A program made the position numbers and the translations under genes. The notes under the pieces are model-generated. The model was not told the DNA's origin, searched no databases, and saw only the letters and a program-made list of their open reading frames with translations. Below are positions 53,274 to 64,000 of a stretch of DNA of 64,000 bases, piece after piece; position 1 is the first letter of the stretch, and each line of letters opens with the position of its first letter. The DNA is taken from assembly GCA_029204225.1 (NCBI GenBank), contig CM055104.1:54026965-54090964 (forward strand), written 5' to 3'. The DNA comes from Diphasiastrum complanatum (taxonomy: Eukaryota; Streptophyta; Lycopodiopsida; Lycopodiales; Lycopodiaceae).

Positions 53274-54350
53274 TGTCGGAAATAGGATAGATAATGGAAT
53301 AGAGGAAACTTCCTACTTCCAATGCATGACTATGTCTATCAAAAATTGAACAAAACAGTAGTGATGAAAATCACGTCCAATCTTTAGCAACTAACTTTTG
53401 CTAGATACTAAGTGATTACGTAGCCAAACATAAAGTATTGAATTCTCAGACAATTTCTATCAGTTACAAAAGCAATACAAAGATGCATGCATTTTGACAT
53501 ATACTGAACGCAATAAGAAATAGTATTGATTCAGAAAAACAAAATCAGATGCTAATAAGCGCAAAACAATAGCGGACAGAAACCGCGCACTCTAAGCTGT
53601 CTCTGAATAACTGAGATTAAGTCTGATAATAAGCAGCTCTGGTGATAAGCAACTCTAAAATAAATCTCTAAAAGACTGAGCTAGAATGCTCAAGAGAGTT
53701 CAATCTTGAAAGCTTGATAGAGAGCTAACTACAATACTTTCTGATTGTGAACGATCTGCTTGATAAGTGAAATAATTGCTGATAAGCGGTGACAATTGCC
53801 ATAAAAAGTTTTTTGCATAAATGAACTAAAACTATCACTTTGCATAAATGAACTAAAACTGCCACAAGCAACAGTGTCGCAAAAAGGCGACAGTGTCGGC
53901 TTTTGGAGAAATGCGACAGTGTCGCAAAATCTCATGTCCTTAATATTGGGGTAGTCCCACATTTTGCCAAAGTCATTTCCTTAGCGTTTGAGGCACTTTG
54001 AAAAATGCGAAAAACGCGACTCTGCATTTTTACTCGTAATTCTTGACAGGCGACAATATCGCAAAAAGGCGAAAAGCGACACTCTAATTTTACACGTAAT
54101 TCTTGACAAGCGAAAAATGCAAAAAAGGCGACACTGCATTTTTACACGAGATTCCTGACAGGCGACACTGTCAGGTTTCTAGAGAGAGAAAATGCAACAC
54201 TGAAGTCAAACTCCGTGTATTTCTGTAGACTGTGTAAAAACACTTGTAATTCTACATACTGTATACAGACACGGGAAAATCCGCAGAACTGGATAAACAA
54301 TTGGATTAAAAACCGATTAGTCGATTAGTAGGAAAGAGAATAATCCAACA
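53274..54350 (-). repeat. 5' LTR of C
   Basis: 1077 bp, TGTTGGATTATTC...TTTCCGACA, the longer of the two C LTRs; it contains about 240 bp missing from the 3' LTR and the same internal repeat array. Confidence 0.92.
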
Positions 54351-54355
54351 TTCTA

Positions 54356-55228
54356 GAATTTGCTAAGGGCTAGTCTGTTTACCTCCATCTTTCTTTTGCT
54401 CCCCATAAATTTGTTCAAGGTCATTCTCTTATTGAAAAGTTGTTTGTGCATTACTATGGTCCTTGTCTGATCCTCAAAAAACTTAATCTTGTCACATATT
54501 GTTTACAGTTGCCTAACACTATGCATGCCTATGATCTCTATCATGTTAGTTTACTTTGCTCGTCTCTTTTTCCTGATGAACCTCATGATCTTTCTTTTCC
54601 TTTCGACCCTGAGCTCTTTCCTTTTTGCTTGTTGCTATGATGCAAGTTCATGTCCTTTTCCATCATCATCGTCACCTAGTGTAGTTCCTTGTCCAGTGGG
54701 AATGTCGCCTTATTGATGAGGCTACTTGCGAGTCCTTTCATATTTTTGCTCACACACCTTTATTGCAAACACAGGCTTGTACTCTTCATGCCTTGGTACA
54801 CGATTCTCCTGATGCTCATATTTTGGTTCCCACTGTACCTCATGATATTGTTGTTGTCTCTCCTCATTGTCATGTTGATGCTGCTACTATTTTATCATAT
54901 TTTGTTATTGTTTCTCCTTCTGATGACTTACTTGCTATTAATGTTCCCAGTGCTCATACTATGGATACTCCAATTTTTGTTAATAATGATGTCTCAGCTG
55001 CTCCATTTCTACTAGAAATGAGATCAAATTCTATATGCTCAAAATTGCATAATCTTTATGGAACCATAAGTGGGTTTTCACGGCTATTGGGGATTTTGCT
55101 CGTGTACTGATTCCATCTGGACAAAAATATAACCCAGGAAAGAAAATGACAAAGCAATGGTACAAAAGTATCTCTAGTAGTTCCTATATGCAACCCACAT
55201 TGAGGACAATGTTTAATATTGGGGGAGT
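54356..55228 (+). pseudogene. Ty3 element D, integrase tail and chromodomain region
   Basis: Reads FVQGHSLIEKL, then LNLVTYCLQLPNTMHAYDLYH and FPFDPELFPF, parallel to T2/T3 integrase C-termini. The chromodomain is badly damaged (FLVQWECRLI in pieces near 54685). It ends in a GGGGGAG-type PPT (55221-55227) before the LTR. Confidence 0.78.
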
Positions 55229-55350
55229 GTTATGGACAGATTTCCATACTTCTCTTTTTACCATTATTATTGTTTACGCAATTTATTATTCCACTTTACA
55301 AGCCTCAAAACACTATTTTACATGTTTCCTAATATGGGCTCTAATTTGTT
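55229..55350 (+). repeat. 3' LTR of D, truncated
   Basis: Starts GTTATGGACAG and follows the 44042 LTR for about 120 bp before similarity ends near tctaatttg. Confidence 0.75.
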
Positions 55351-56670
55351 AATTGTTAGCTGAATTTTCCGCATGGAAAATCGTGCTATTTTTTAGAGCG
55401 ATTTCGCAAATTTGTAAAATCGGCTATCAAAGTTCAAACGACATAAAATTGCCGGTAGACGTGGGTCCCAGTCTGCCCTCAATGCTGCTAGAAAAAATTT
55501 TGTAGCCTTCAAAATGGGCCATAAAATATTTTGCGGCCTAAGAATTGGCCAGTTACTGAAGTTGAAATAGTCGACAAAGCTGCGTGAAAATTTCACCATG
55601 TACTGAGACGATTTTTACTAATATATAAATTGCCCAGGTTGCTTTCACGGAAACCGGTTTGCCGAAGGAGACAGTCATGAATGCCTGCAAAAAGTCAGTT
55701 TGGAAAAATAACCAGCAAATAAAAAAATTTATTCAAAAATGGGACCGGAAAATGTTGGGACAGAGTCGAAAAATCACGAAAACTCTAATAGCAAAATACG
55801 AGCAATTTTCGGACACTAAGCAGATAATGCGGGCCAAGCCAGTAGCCCAACAACACTAAATGACAGCACTACAGCCGACCAGTGCACACTAACTGAGAAA
55901 TTCAAGGAAAGGCCAAGTGCAGTGCTACCCACAAAGAAAAATGGAGGCCACCTACAAAAATAGGGGTTGACAAGAGGTACCACCCAAAAATTTGGATAAT
56001 AATTAAGGAATGGGCATTACAAGTTAAAAACCCTAGAAAAGTACTTGCATTTGCCTTTGGAGACTTGACCATCTAGGCTAGCTTGGGTGTAACCAAAGGC
56101 AAACCTTAAATGCCCCACTCTCCCACTCTCGCACTATTTACTATGCAAGCCACTTGGAGTAGTACTTTTCCAATGGGGAGTGGACACTTGGCAAGAAGGG
56201 CAAGAAGAGCATGAAGTTTGGCAAACCATCATTGTGAGGGGAGATCATTGGGGTTTGGGTATAAAGAGGAGCCCTCTCCTTGTATTTGGATGTTGGAAGG
56301 AAAGTGAGAAGATTGTGGACGTTATGCTTGTAGTGGTTGTGTATGTTGGAGGGTGAGTTCATTACGAAGTTTTGGTTGATTACTTCAGTTGGATATTGTT
56401 TTTGTCTTGTGTTTGTAGTTAGTGATGGTTGCTCTTGCCATTTGCTAATATCTGAAAAATCTAGAGAACTACAAAGCACACGTTGTTCAGACGACGACAA
56501 TAATGACCTTGATTTTTGCTTCTTGTAGGTTGCTTGCTTTGGTGATTGTAGGTGAATGGTGGTGCATTGTTGCTCATAAATGGCTCTCGCCTTGTAGAGT
56601 TGTTTGTAGTTGGTGGATGTGGGAAGCTTCATCCCTACGACCTGTCTGCTGCGGCCCTACGCACTATCTG
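55351..56670. other. Anonymous DNA, no gene recognised
   Basis: About 1.3 kb with short random ORFs. No domain, LTR or RNA gene seen. Confidence 0.4.
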
Positions 56671-57083
56671 TGTTGAAATATAATGCCTATTTTTCCCCTT
56701 TTGCTTGTATACTTGTAACTTGTAAGTTGTGCATAAGATATGGGAGTAAATATTCATGTATATAGTACACCACCCCACTTATGCTAATTAACCAAGTGAT
56801 GACGAGTAGGTTAAAGACCCACGTGGGTCTAGAGCTAGAATAGAAAATGATACCACCCCCATGTTCTTTGCTATTTGTGGCCCCTCTATATCTTTTTGGT
56901 CTTGAGGGGTTTCCACGCCCTCCTCTAGTTTGGAATTCATGATGTTGGAATCTATCTTGAATTCTCCTAAGCTCTTGTTCTCTCTTGCTTTTGTCTTCTA
57001 CTCCAAAGCTGGTTTTTTGAAGCTTTCGTAGTGTGCTTTCTATGTTATTAAGATACTCCATAGCTAGGCCTTGAATTTTGTCA
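56671..57083 (+). repeat. Candidate LTR (TG...CA) with adjoining PBS
   Basis: 413 bp from TGTTGAAATATAATG to GAATTTTGTCA, followed at once by TGGTATCAAAGC (57084-57095), close to the initiator tRNA-Met PBS. No second LTR is present, so the left end is inferred from TG only. Confidence 0.5.
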
Positions 57084-57095
57084 TGGTATCAAAGC
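57084..57095 (+). promoter_or_regulatory. Likely primer-binding site
   Basis: TGGTATCAAAGC abuts the candidate LTR; one mismatch to the plant iMet PBS. Confidence 0.6.
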
Positions 57096-57109
57096 AGGTT
57101 GTGGTGCTT

Positions 57110-57480
57110 GTGATGTGGGAAATCTAGGACCGAATTTTTGATCAGTTTTCAGGAAAGTTACCAATCCCTACGAGGGGTGTCATGTGCTTTGAAGCCCCTG
57201 AGTCAATGTACCAATCACCTGACGTAGCTTGTGAGGCCAATGCAACAGAAAATAGCTCAAGTTGCCTTATGTCATTCTGCTCCTCTCTTGCAACACTCTC
57301 TACAACATTGCCTCTTTGCTTCTTTGTGCCCTTCTTTTGCTCTCCAAGCTTCTTCCTGCACTCAAAAGCAAAGTGACCACAATAGTTGCAATTTGGTGTA
57401 GAAGAGGCCCAAAGGTCCGTGACTCTTGAACCCCAATCCCTTGGAAAAGGATTTGAATAGTTCCTTGATAGTTCGACAGT
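57110..57480 (-). pseudogene. Copia gag-protease fragment (element E)
   Basis: On the minus strand, NYSNPFPRDWGSRVTDLW leads to CNYCGHFAFEC, a CCHC knuckle missing three residues between the second C and H, then DWYIDSGASKHMTPL, the copia protease active site (DSG intact). A TGA follows shortly. It is opposite in strand to the adjacent LTR and PBS, so they are probably unrelated insertions. Confidence 0.72.
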
Positions 57481-57489
57481 TTTTGATTC

Positions 57490-58250
57490 CTCATTCCAGA
57501 CAGATCAACAAGATATCGTCGCTGATCAGGCACCAGACACTATTCGGGTCATCCATGCGGTTAAATCTCCGAAGTTCGATGCCACGGTGCCAGAAAGGTT
57601 CGAGGAAGAGGATATCTTTGAAGAAGAAGAATTGCCAACACCACCTCCACACCAAACAAAAACAATACCACCAGTTCCTCTTGCCGCTACCACCTCCACC
57701 TCAATAGATTCTGGTGATGCTCTTGGTTTAGTTTCAAATCTTGCGCAAGTGATCCAGTCTATGCTGGATAAGAAAAAAGAAATGGAGCAGCGCATCTCAG
57801 ATTTGGGTTCTGAAAACACTTTAATCAGTCAGAAGATCATCCAGCTGGAGAGAGAGCTCAAGATCGCCAAACAACACGAAGCCAAATCTGAAGCTGAGAA
57901 GAAGAAAGCACAACAAACAGCAGATCGCCTAGAGGATTACGTGGTGCAACTCCAGAATACGTGATCGCACACGTCTGCAATGTGAATTGGATGCGACCAC
58001 CCTTGAGCGTGATATGTATCTTCAAACACAAATTCCTAATCATCTGTTCACACCGACGAAAATAAGCTATTTGTTCAAAAAAGTTGAAACCTATCGAGTG
58101 GCCTTGCAAGGATTTCTGAGTTGATTCGACATATTCAAAGGCACGGCCTTGACAGAGCTGGCAAAGGCCAAAGAAATCATCACAGATTATGAGAAGGTCA
58201 CCTCCCAGGTTTGCTTGGATCTTGGGTTGAGGATAGGATAGGAAATAAAC
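57490..58250 (+). pseudogene. Unidentified coiled-coil ORF, broken
   Basis: An open stretch reading IRVIHAVKSPKFDATVPER, an acidic run (EEEDIFEEEELP), Pro/Thr linker, then a clear coiled coil (LDKKKEMEQRISDL, IIQLERELKIAKQHE, KKAQQTADRLEDYV). The frame stops at 57962-57964 and resumes one frame over as RTRLQCELDATTLERDMYL to about 58240, so an indel lies near 57955. It could be a decayed host gene piece or an ORF carried by an element. The family is unknown. Confidence 0.45.
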
Positions 58251-60740
58251 CCACTACAAGACCGAGTTCCCTGCACATTTGCATTGACCAGGTTGGTATC
58301 TAACACACATTTCTGAAGGCACCACTGCTTTGGCAAGTAGCAGCATCGTCACTAAGAGCCGTGCAGTGGGTGCAACTACTGTTTACTAGCAGTCTGATTC
58401 CACAGCTTGCAGCCATGAGCGTGAATCATTTGGGAAGAGGCCTGACGCAAAAACCAACAGATAAAGCAAGTCAAGGAGCATCGTTGATCAGCGTTCATCA
58501 GGCAAGTTCTTCTACTTCTAACACAAAAAGTTTTTGAAGCCATGTAACTGGAAGCAACAATTTAAGGCCCTGTTTAGATGCGAGATGATGCCCAATCTGT
58601 GATTTGTAGTGCTTGACTTCTTGCATTGAATTGATGCAATTCATGAAGTCAAAATTGGTACAAGACAATGACATCAGTAAGCGTAAAAAACCAACAAATA
58701 CAATCAGGCGAATTGTTGAAATTCACATTTTACTGCTACATTTGTAGGTTTTGGATGATTCCAAATCAGTTAGTTCTAGTTATAAATTCCAAATTTTGAA
58801 GTTTTATCATTTTTAACGATTTCAAAAAGTCTTGTGGGTTATTTGTAAGGTTGGTTTGAAACTTTTCTATGAGCACTGGAACATGTGGAGATTAAGTGAC
58901 TTCACCTACATAAATCGATTGGTCAGCTAGCCCTTGTTGCACACTATTCTTGGCAATCTGATTTGCAGACTTGCAGTTAGTTTAGGTGCTGCAATGATGG
59001 CCATATGCTGGCTGTGATTTCTGAATAAGAGTGACGACTTTTAGTAAGGATTAAATTCTTAATGAACAGGTTCCTTCCTTTGTAAAACTTCTTTCATGCC
59101 TTCGTTGTAAGAAATTTGAAATTTTGCAAAGGTTCTGAAGTTTCAGTACCCTCTTTAAAGTTTATGCCCTTCAGTAAACACTTCAATTGAAGGAGAAATT
59201 GCTGGCATGAATGTCCACAAAACTTCAGTCCTTATGCTTAAGTTTTGAAATTTTGAGTGAAGTTCTCGTTGAGATGTGAGAATTTATAATCTATCAAAAT
59301 TGACTTGATGTGAGATGTTTACCATATCTCAGAATAAAGTATCTAGGCACTTCTGTGAAAGTCTAACCCTCCATATTGACCTTCAACCTCTGTGATAAGT
59401 GAGACTAACCTTTCTGTGATTAGTGAAGATGTTCTTCTGAAAAGATGAAGAATAGTTAAATGTAGCTTCTGAAAAGGTGAAGAGCAATGAAATTTCTTCT
59501 AAAAAAGATGAAAGAGTGTGAAGCATTTCGTTTTTGAAAGGAATAAGACAAATTCTTTTTGCACCAGTAGCCCTTCTTTTTTATGGCAACATTTCATCTT
59601 GAAGGTGTCATAATTCATTCTTTAGCAAGACTTTAGCAAAATCCATGCACATGCCACTTGCACCATTAACCCTTTTTTCTATGGCAGCATTTCATCGTGA
59701 AGGTGTCATTCTTTAGCAAGACTAGAGCAAAATCCATGTGAAGGTGCAATGGCCATGCATGGTGTCCACATGCAGGCAATAAGGATCTTGTGACACGGCC
59801 ACAGAGATGGCACCTTCACCGGCTCACGTGCGATTCTCATGTGAGTTTGTTGAAGTGTCTATTGTGTTTATGACATATACGCATGGAAAATCCACAAAGT
59901 TCTTATTAACGTAGCGTGTTGGAGATATTGAGATATAATGTCACCTGCGTTGGTTCTATTGATTGCTTGTCAAGTCATTCTGAATACCACGTTACTAAAT
60001 AGGCCTGAAGTGCCTGTAGGCTGTCCTCTCTCACTCACTTGTGTAAGGCAGTAAAGGAGGTTCTAGTGAGAATGTAACTACTATGTGATGAATGATCTCT
60101 CTCGATATAATAGTTGTGTTAATCTTCAATGTCATAATGGTAGACCATTGAATGTTTCCGCTATTGATGGCATTAGAGAGATTAGCACCATGTTTTCTGT
60201 CACAGCTTTGTGTTCATAAAAGCGTCCTTGATAAGCAAATTTCCACTAAAATCATTTAGAACTGCACCTTTTGATTGCTACTTGAACATCTTTGACCTTT
60301 CTAGACTAGCACAGTTAATAACGATCACTCTTGTGCCCTAACATGGCACAATGATCCACTCAGCCACTTCGGTAACTTGCCAACTAGCTTTTCATCACGC
60401 CTTGGCTAACTCTAGTAGTGACAACTAGGTCCACAACAGTAATTCTAGATCTTGCATCATTGGCAACTTGCCAGATGGTTTCACCAGGTCACTAATTGTG
60501 ACACACCTGAGTCTTGATGCCTAGCTACAATTACCAGCCATCACCATTGTTTATGGTATATTGGCCCTTTGGCAATTGATTGTCTTGCGGTCACATTGGG
60601 TCCTAGACTAGAGCCTTGGGACCTTTGACATCTTTGAGCTTGATTTCATGCAATAAACACCTTATTCATATGCTTACCCATGACAATAATGTAGCATGGC
60701 TATTAAGCTCCTTGCATGCCACCTTCACAACAATGTTTCA
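58251..60740. other. Anonymous AT-rich DNA
   Basis: About 2.5 kb without recognisable gene or element except the short direct duplication at 59563-59740. It has scattered ctgaaaagatgaag-like simple repeats near 59430-59515. Confidence 0.4.
59563..59740 (+). repeat. Two-copy direct repeat, about 100 bp
   Basis: Two neighbouring units share ttgcacca, cccttttt, tatggca(a/g)catttcatc, gtgaaggtgtcat, tctttagcaagact and caaaatccatg. The second unit is slightly shorter. Confidence 0.85.
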
Positions 60741-60905
60741 TGCACCGGTTCAAATCGGCCGATTTGAACAATTTTTCGGTTTTGGGGCCATTTTGAAATT
60801 TTTTTTACTCTGTAACCAATTCGAACAGGTTTCCGATTCAAACCGGCTGATTCGAATCGGACCGATTCAAACCGCGATTCCTTGTTCGAATCGCCGATTC
60901 GTGAA
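60741..60905. repeat. Cluster of CGATTCGAA / TTCGAATCG motifs in both orientations
   Basis: Within about 165 bp there are at least eight variants such as gattcaaaccg, ggttcaaatcgg, gattcgaatcgg and gttcgaatcgcc on alternating strands, around a T-rich centre. The arrangement suggests a fold-back element or a palindrome-rich satellite fragment. Confidence 0.65.
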
Positions 60906-62424
60906 ACATTGCTTCACAAGTATGTGAATTGGCTCTACCCTTGCTAGCATGGGCACTAAACTTTAGGTTGGTGCTCTCTTGATGCCCATTTGGAATACAA
61001 CATTTTCACGCCCTTAAACTAAAAGTTCTAATAAATGAACTTATGAAAATATTACACTTTCCAAGCATTGTTACCTTTTCATCCACCTTTCCAAGGTCTT
61101 ATACTAAAATTGAGTTCTATTCGCATTAGGAGATTAGATTCATTCAGACTCATTCCTGAGTCATAGAGCCGTTGACATTGAATTCCCTCAAGATACAATG
61201 ATGACTAAGGAGATGTCAATATCTCATACTACTACCACTGACATTTGTCCTCCTCAATGTATAGACATTTTGCTAGTAAATTAATGTGAGTTTCTTTCTA
61301 GTGGAAAACCTAAATTTAGAAAATGATCCTCAAAGTAACATACCCCAAAATAAAACACCTCCAATTTCAATAAACAGTTGAAACATTTGTAAATTTTTTT
61401 GCAAGGATCGAGTTGTGGTCAATATAAAAGACACAACTCTATATATTTCTCACTTTGTCGCTACCCCTTTTCTCACACCCCATCCCTCTCATTCTCTCTC
61501 ATCAATCACAAGAATACAACTACACAAACAATTGAGGATTTTCAATTGACTATTACTATCAAACAATTTATGAAGCCATCATTCTTTCTGACACTTGTTG
61601 TCAACAAACTTGCATTGGTTCAAACATCCCATCTATTTGCAAAGTGGGCCTTATCATCCGGTTGCATAACCATGGCCCTCACAGCGAGCTGCCTTTGCAT
61701 AAGAAGGCAATCCACCCGATATTAGTAGTTACAATATTATACAATGCATTTCAAAGGACACAACTGAGGAGGATATGTGAGTCTATTCTTATGACTAAAA
61801 ATTATAAGATCCTATGCCCCCAACTCATCTTTATACTTTTATTCAATGCTCATATTTTGTGAAATGGTAAGAGGATGCCCTATAATTCATCCAAAAAGAG
61901 AAATCTCTATATTTTAGGACCACACCAAAATCAGTATTCATAAACACATGAACAAAAACTTTAATAATGTGTTACACGAACCATATCTTTAAAAAAAAAT
62001 CTCCATTTGATTTTCATCACCATGCAATGACGTCCAACGGTCCAATGAAGGGTGACGTTGCATCCAAGGAATGGACCCACCACCACTTTTGTGAGACAAA
62101 ACTGCATCTCACTTCTCTCCACACCAACTTGGATTCAATTGAGTCACAAGTGTCGCTAGGCATGGGAAGGAATAACCTAAGCAACACTATGTGAAGACCA
62201 ATAAGTTCTTAACCTAAATCACCAAGGCTTTTGAATGGACGATCAGGTCTACATAAAACAATGAAATAATTACATACAATGTAACACTTTCATGTATTCT
62301 TTGTGACTAGCATAAATGTCACACCCAAATCTCATCAATGTTGATGCCAAATTTGTTCGCATCTCAAAGGGTGGCCTCTGCCTCTTCACGGTTGGCACAT
62401 GACAAGATGAAAATCCAGTGTGTT
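60906..62424. other. Anonymous DNA, no gene recognised
   Basis: About 1.5 kb, AT-rich, with only small ORFs lacking identifiable domains. Confidence 0.4.
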
Positions 62425-63380
62425 GAGTGCTAACCATGTCCAACCCACTGGTCTTTTACACATGCTGGTCGACATCATTTACTTTCTGGTATTGATTCCC
62501 AGGGTGACTAGTTGGTTACCGGGAAGCAGTTTATGCGTAGCCTGCCAAAGGCTCAAGGTGCAGCTCTTTTTATCATTCAGAGTACATCAGTTGCTGCTCC
62601 TCCTGCTCCATCCATGGGTCCTCTTTCTCAGGTGATTTCTGACTTATTGTATCGGTATTCTGTTGTCTTTTCAGAACCTACGTCTCTGCCACCATTACGA
62701 GATGTCACCCACCATATTGATCTTATTCCTGGTGCTACCCCACCTTCTCGTGCTCCATATCATATGTCTAAAGCTGAACATGATGAGATTCAGCTCCAAA
62801 TTGCTTCCCTTATACGTCAGGGCCTCATTGTTCCTAGCCATAGTCCTTTTGGTGCTCTTGTCCTCCTTGTTGCCAAAAATGATGGAACCAAACGCCTTTG
62901 CATTGACTATCGTGCCTTAAACAAGCTGACTATCCGTAATCAGTATCCTATACCACACATGGATGACCTTTTTGATCAGCTTGGCACTTCTTCCATCTTT
63001 TCCAAAATTGACCTACGTTTTGGATACTACCAAATTAGGATGCGTCCTTCTGATGAGCATAAGACTGCATTTCGTACTCATTTGGGTTTGTATGAATTTC
63101 GCGTTCTTCCATTTGGTGTTCAGAATGGTCCACCAACATTTCAAAATGCTATGAATAATATTTTACGTCCTCTTTTAGCTATTTGTGTCTTAGTTTATTT
63201 TGATGACATTCTTGTTTTTAGTACTTCTTTGTCTAATCATGTAAAACATCTATCATCTGTGTTTGAATTACTTGTTAAGCATCAATTGTTCGCCAAATTG
63301 TCCAAATGTTCTTTTGTCGTGGCTGAAATTGAATTTTTGGGTTTTCTTATTTGTGGTGGACGTATTCGTCTTGATCCTCG
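62425..63380 (+). pseudogene. Ty3 pol fragment F (T1/T2 family)
   Basis: Begins after the protease (compare T3 GIDSRQDYQL with GIDSQGD here), has a TAG at about 62508-62510, then an open frame of about 290 codons: [67 protein letters not shown] (motif A), FGVQNGPPTFQN (motif B), LVYFDDILVFST (motif C), FAKLSKCSFVVAEIEFLGF (thumb). It is cut at DPR near 63380 by another LTR. No LTR of its own is visible here. Confidence 0.9.
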
Positions 63381-63381
63381 G

Positions 63382-63877
63382 TGTCATGCCCATGACTGGT
63401 CTCGGGTAGCGTGTCTACGCTAGGGACCGGTAGACCGACAACCCGTAAGTTAATTGTGACTATAAGGGAATTGGGGCCCTTATGTGTACATGGTCATAAT
63501 TAATGGTTGTAGGCCTAAACACTTGCTGGTGAATTGGTATGGGTCTATCAGTGAGTCATTGGGAAACTGGATGACGTGGCCCAGATAGGCTGTAGAGGTG
63601 TCCAGTAAGGTGTCACAGTGCACTATTAGTGGTGCACGGGCCTTGGAAGGTATAAGTATACCTATTGGGCTCTCACTAGTGTATGCTTGATAGCATGACT
63701 GGTGGCAAGATGCTGCTGGTGTGATGCCTCATTTCTCTCTGAGTGATTGATCCATAGCTTGGGGGCTAGATCCGTTTGATCTAGGTTTGGTTGGGTTGGT
63801 TTGTCCACTATCAGGTTCCCTTGTGTTGCTTGTGATTGGCATGCTTAGAATAGGATCCTTGGATTGAGGACTTTATA
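63382..63877 (+). repeat. 5' LTR of element H, inserted in F
   Basis: Starts TGTCATGCCCATGACTGG at the break in F RT and ends about one base before a PBS. Length about 495 bp. The second LTR is outside the window, so the 3' border is inferred from the PBS. Confidence 0.7.
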
Positions 63878-63878
63878 T

Positions 63879-63891
63879 TGGTATCAGAGCC
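63879..63891 (+). promoter_or_regulatory. Primer-binding site of element H
   Basis: TGGTATCAGAGCC, a full match to the initiator tRNA-Met type. The leader of H continues to the window end at 64000. Confidence 0.88.
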
Positions 63892-64000
63892 AATTCTAAG
63901 CTTGTTTTGCCTTTGATTTGTGTTCATGAAGAAATCTCAAATTGTGAGAATTTTTCCGTTGTGTGATATGGAATCTCGACACTTTTTTGAGAATTCAATG

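Larger units (their letters stand above)
51335..54350 (-). mobile_element. Ty1 (copia) element C, 5' half
   Basis: Minus strand: 5' LTR (53274-54350), PBS, gag, protease and integrase up to EVWTG. The other half is at 40550-43401. TTCTA at 54351-54355 is the complement of TAGAA at 43402-43406, the target duplication. Confidence 0.9.

Noticed and set aside
58567-58590. MITE end (ggccctgtttagatg)
   Set aside because: The start resembles some MITE termini, but no matching inverted copy or target duplication was found downstream.
60880-60905. tRNA gene or tRNA-derived SINE suggested by gttcgaatc
   Set aside because: No A-box or cloverleaf could be built; the motif occurs many times on both strands.

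Overview
The window is repeat-dominated nuclear DNA of a land plant. Several LTR elements carry primer-binding sites matching TGGTATCAGAGC, the complement of the plant initiator tRNA-Met 3' end, and the Ty3 and Ty1 polyproteins are of plant type. The many nested elements and the Penelope-like fragment suit a large genome such as a fern or gymnosperm, but the sequence does not fix the species. I see no convincing host protein gene; the best candidate is a weak 110-bp exon at 123-232 (minus). Almost everything else recognisable is mobile DNA, mostly broken.

Left part, 2.5-15.5 kb: a (CT)n-flanked LINE fragment (L1), then a Penelope-like reverse transcriptase interrupted by a Ty3 chromovirus (T1, 4397-8462), then (CT)n and a second LINE fragment (L2), then the best-preserved Ty3 element (T2, 9179-15529, minus).

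Middle, 15.5-30 kb: a string of copies of one LINE family joined through (CT)n tracts. L3 lacks its 5' end, L4 is a 0.9-kb miniature with one intact ORF, L5 is nearly full length with an intact ORF1, and L6 is 5'-truncated. L5 and L6 alternate with copies of a second repeat (X) that also abuts the (CT)n tracts. A solo LTR with a perfect 5-bp target duplication lies at 20493-20891.

Right-centre, 31-55.4 kb: a nest of LTR elements broken by an inversion. Ty3 element T3 has its 5' LTR at 33211 and the rest at 45869-49408 on the other strand, with matching 5-bp target duplications. Ty1 element C has its 3' half at 40550-43401 (plus) and its 5' half at 51335-54350 (minus), also with matching duplications. 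Two opposite-oriented copies of a second chromovirus (B1, B2) sit at the two breakpoints, which suggests that recombination between them flipped about 15 kb. C itself lies inside another Ty3 element, D.

Right part, 55.4-64 kb: mostly anonymous DNA with a candidate LTR (56671-57083), a Ty1 gag-protease relic, a broken coiled-coil ORF, short tandem repeats, a Ty3 pol fragment (62425-63380) and the 5' end of one more LTR element that runs off the window.

The most novel-looking system is the LINE family. Every surviving 5' end (5 of 5) and 3' end (4 of 4) abuts a (CT)n tract, its ORF1 has a coiled coil and an L1-ORF1p-like C-terminus without a CCHC knuckle, and its 3' end carries a small hairpin whose stem seems to be kept by compensating changes. 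Together these point to a LINE that targets (CT)n microsatellites.
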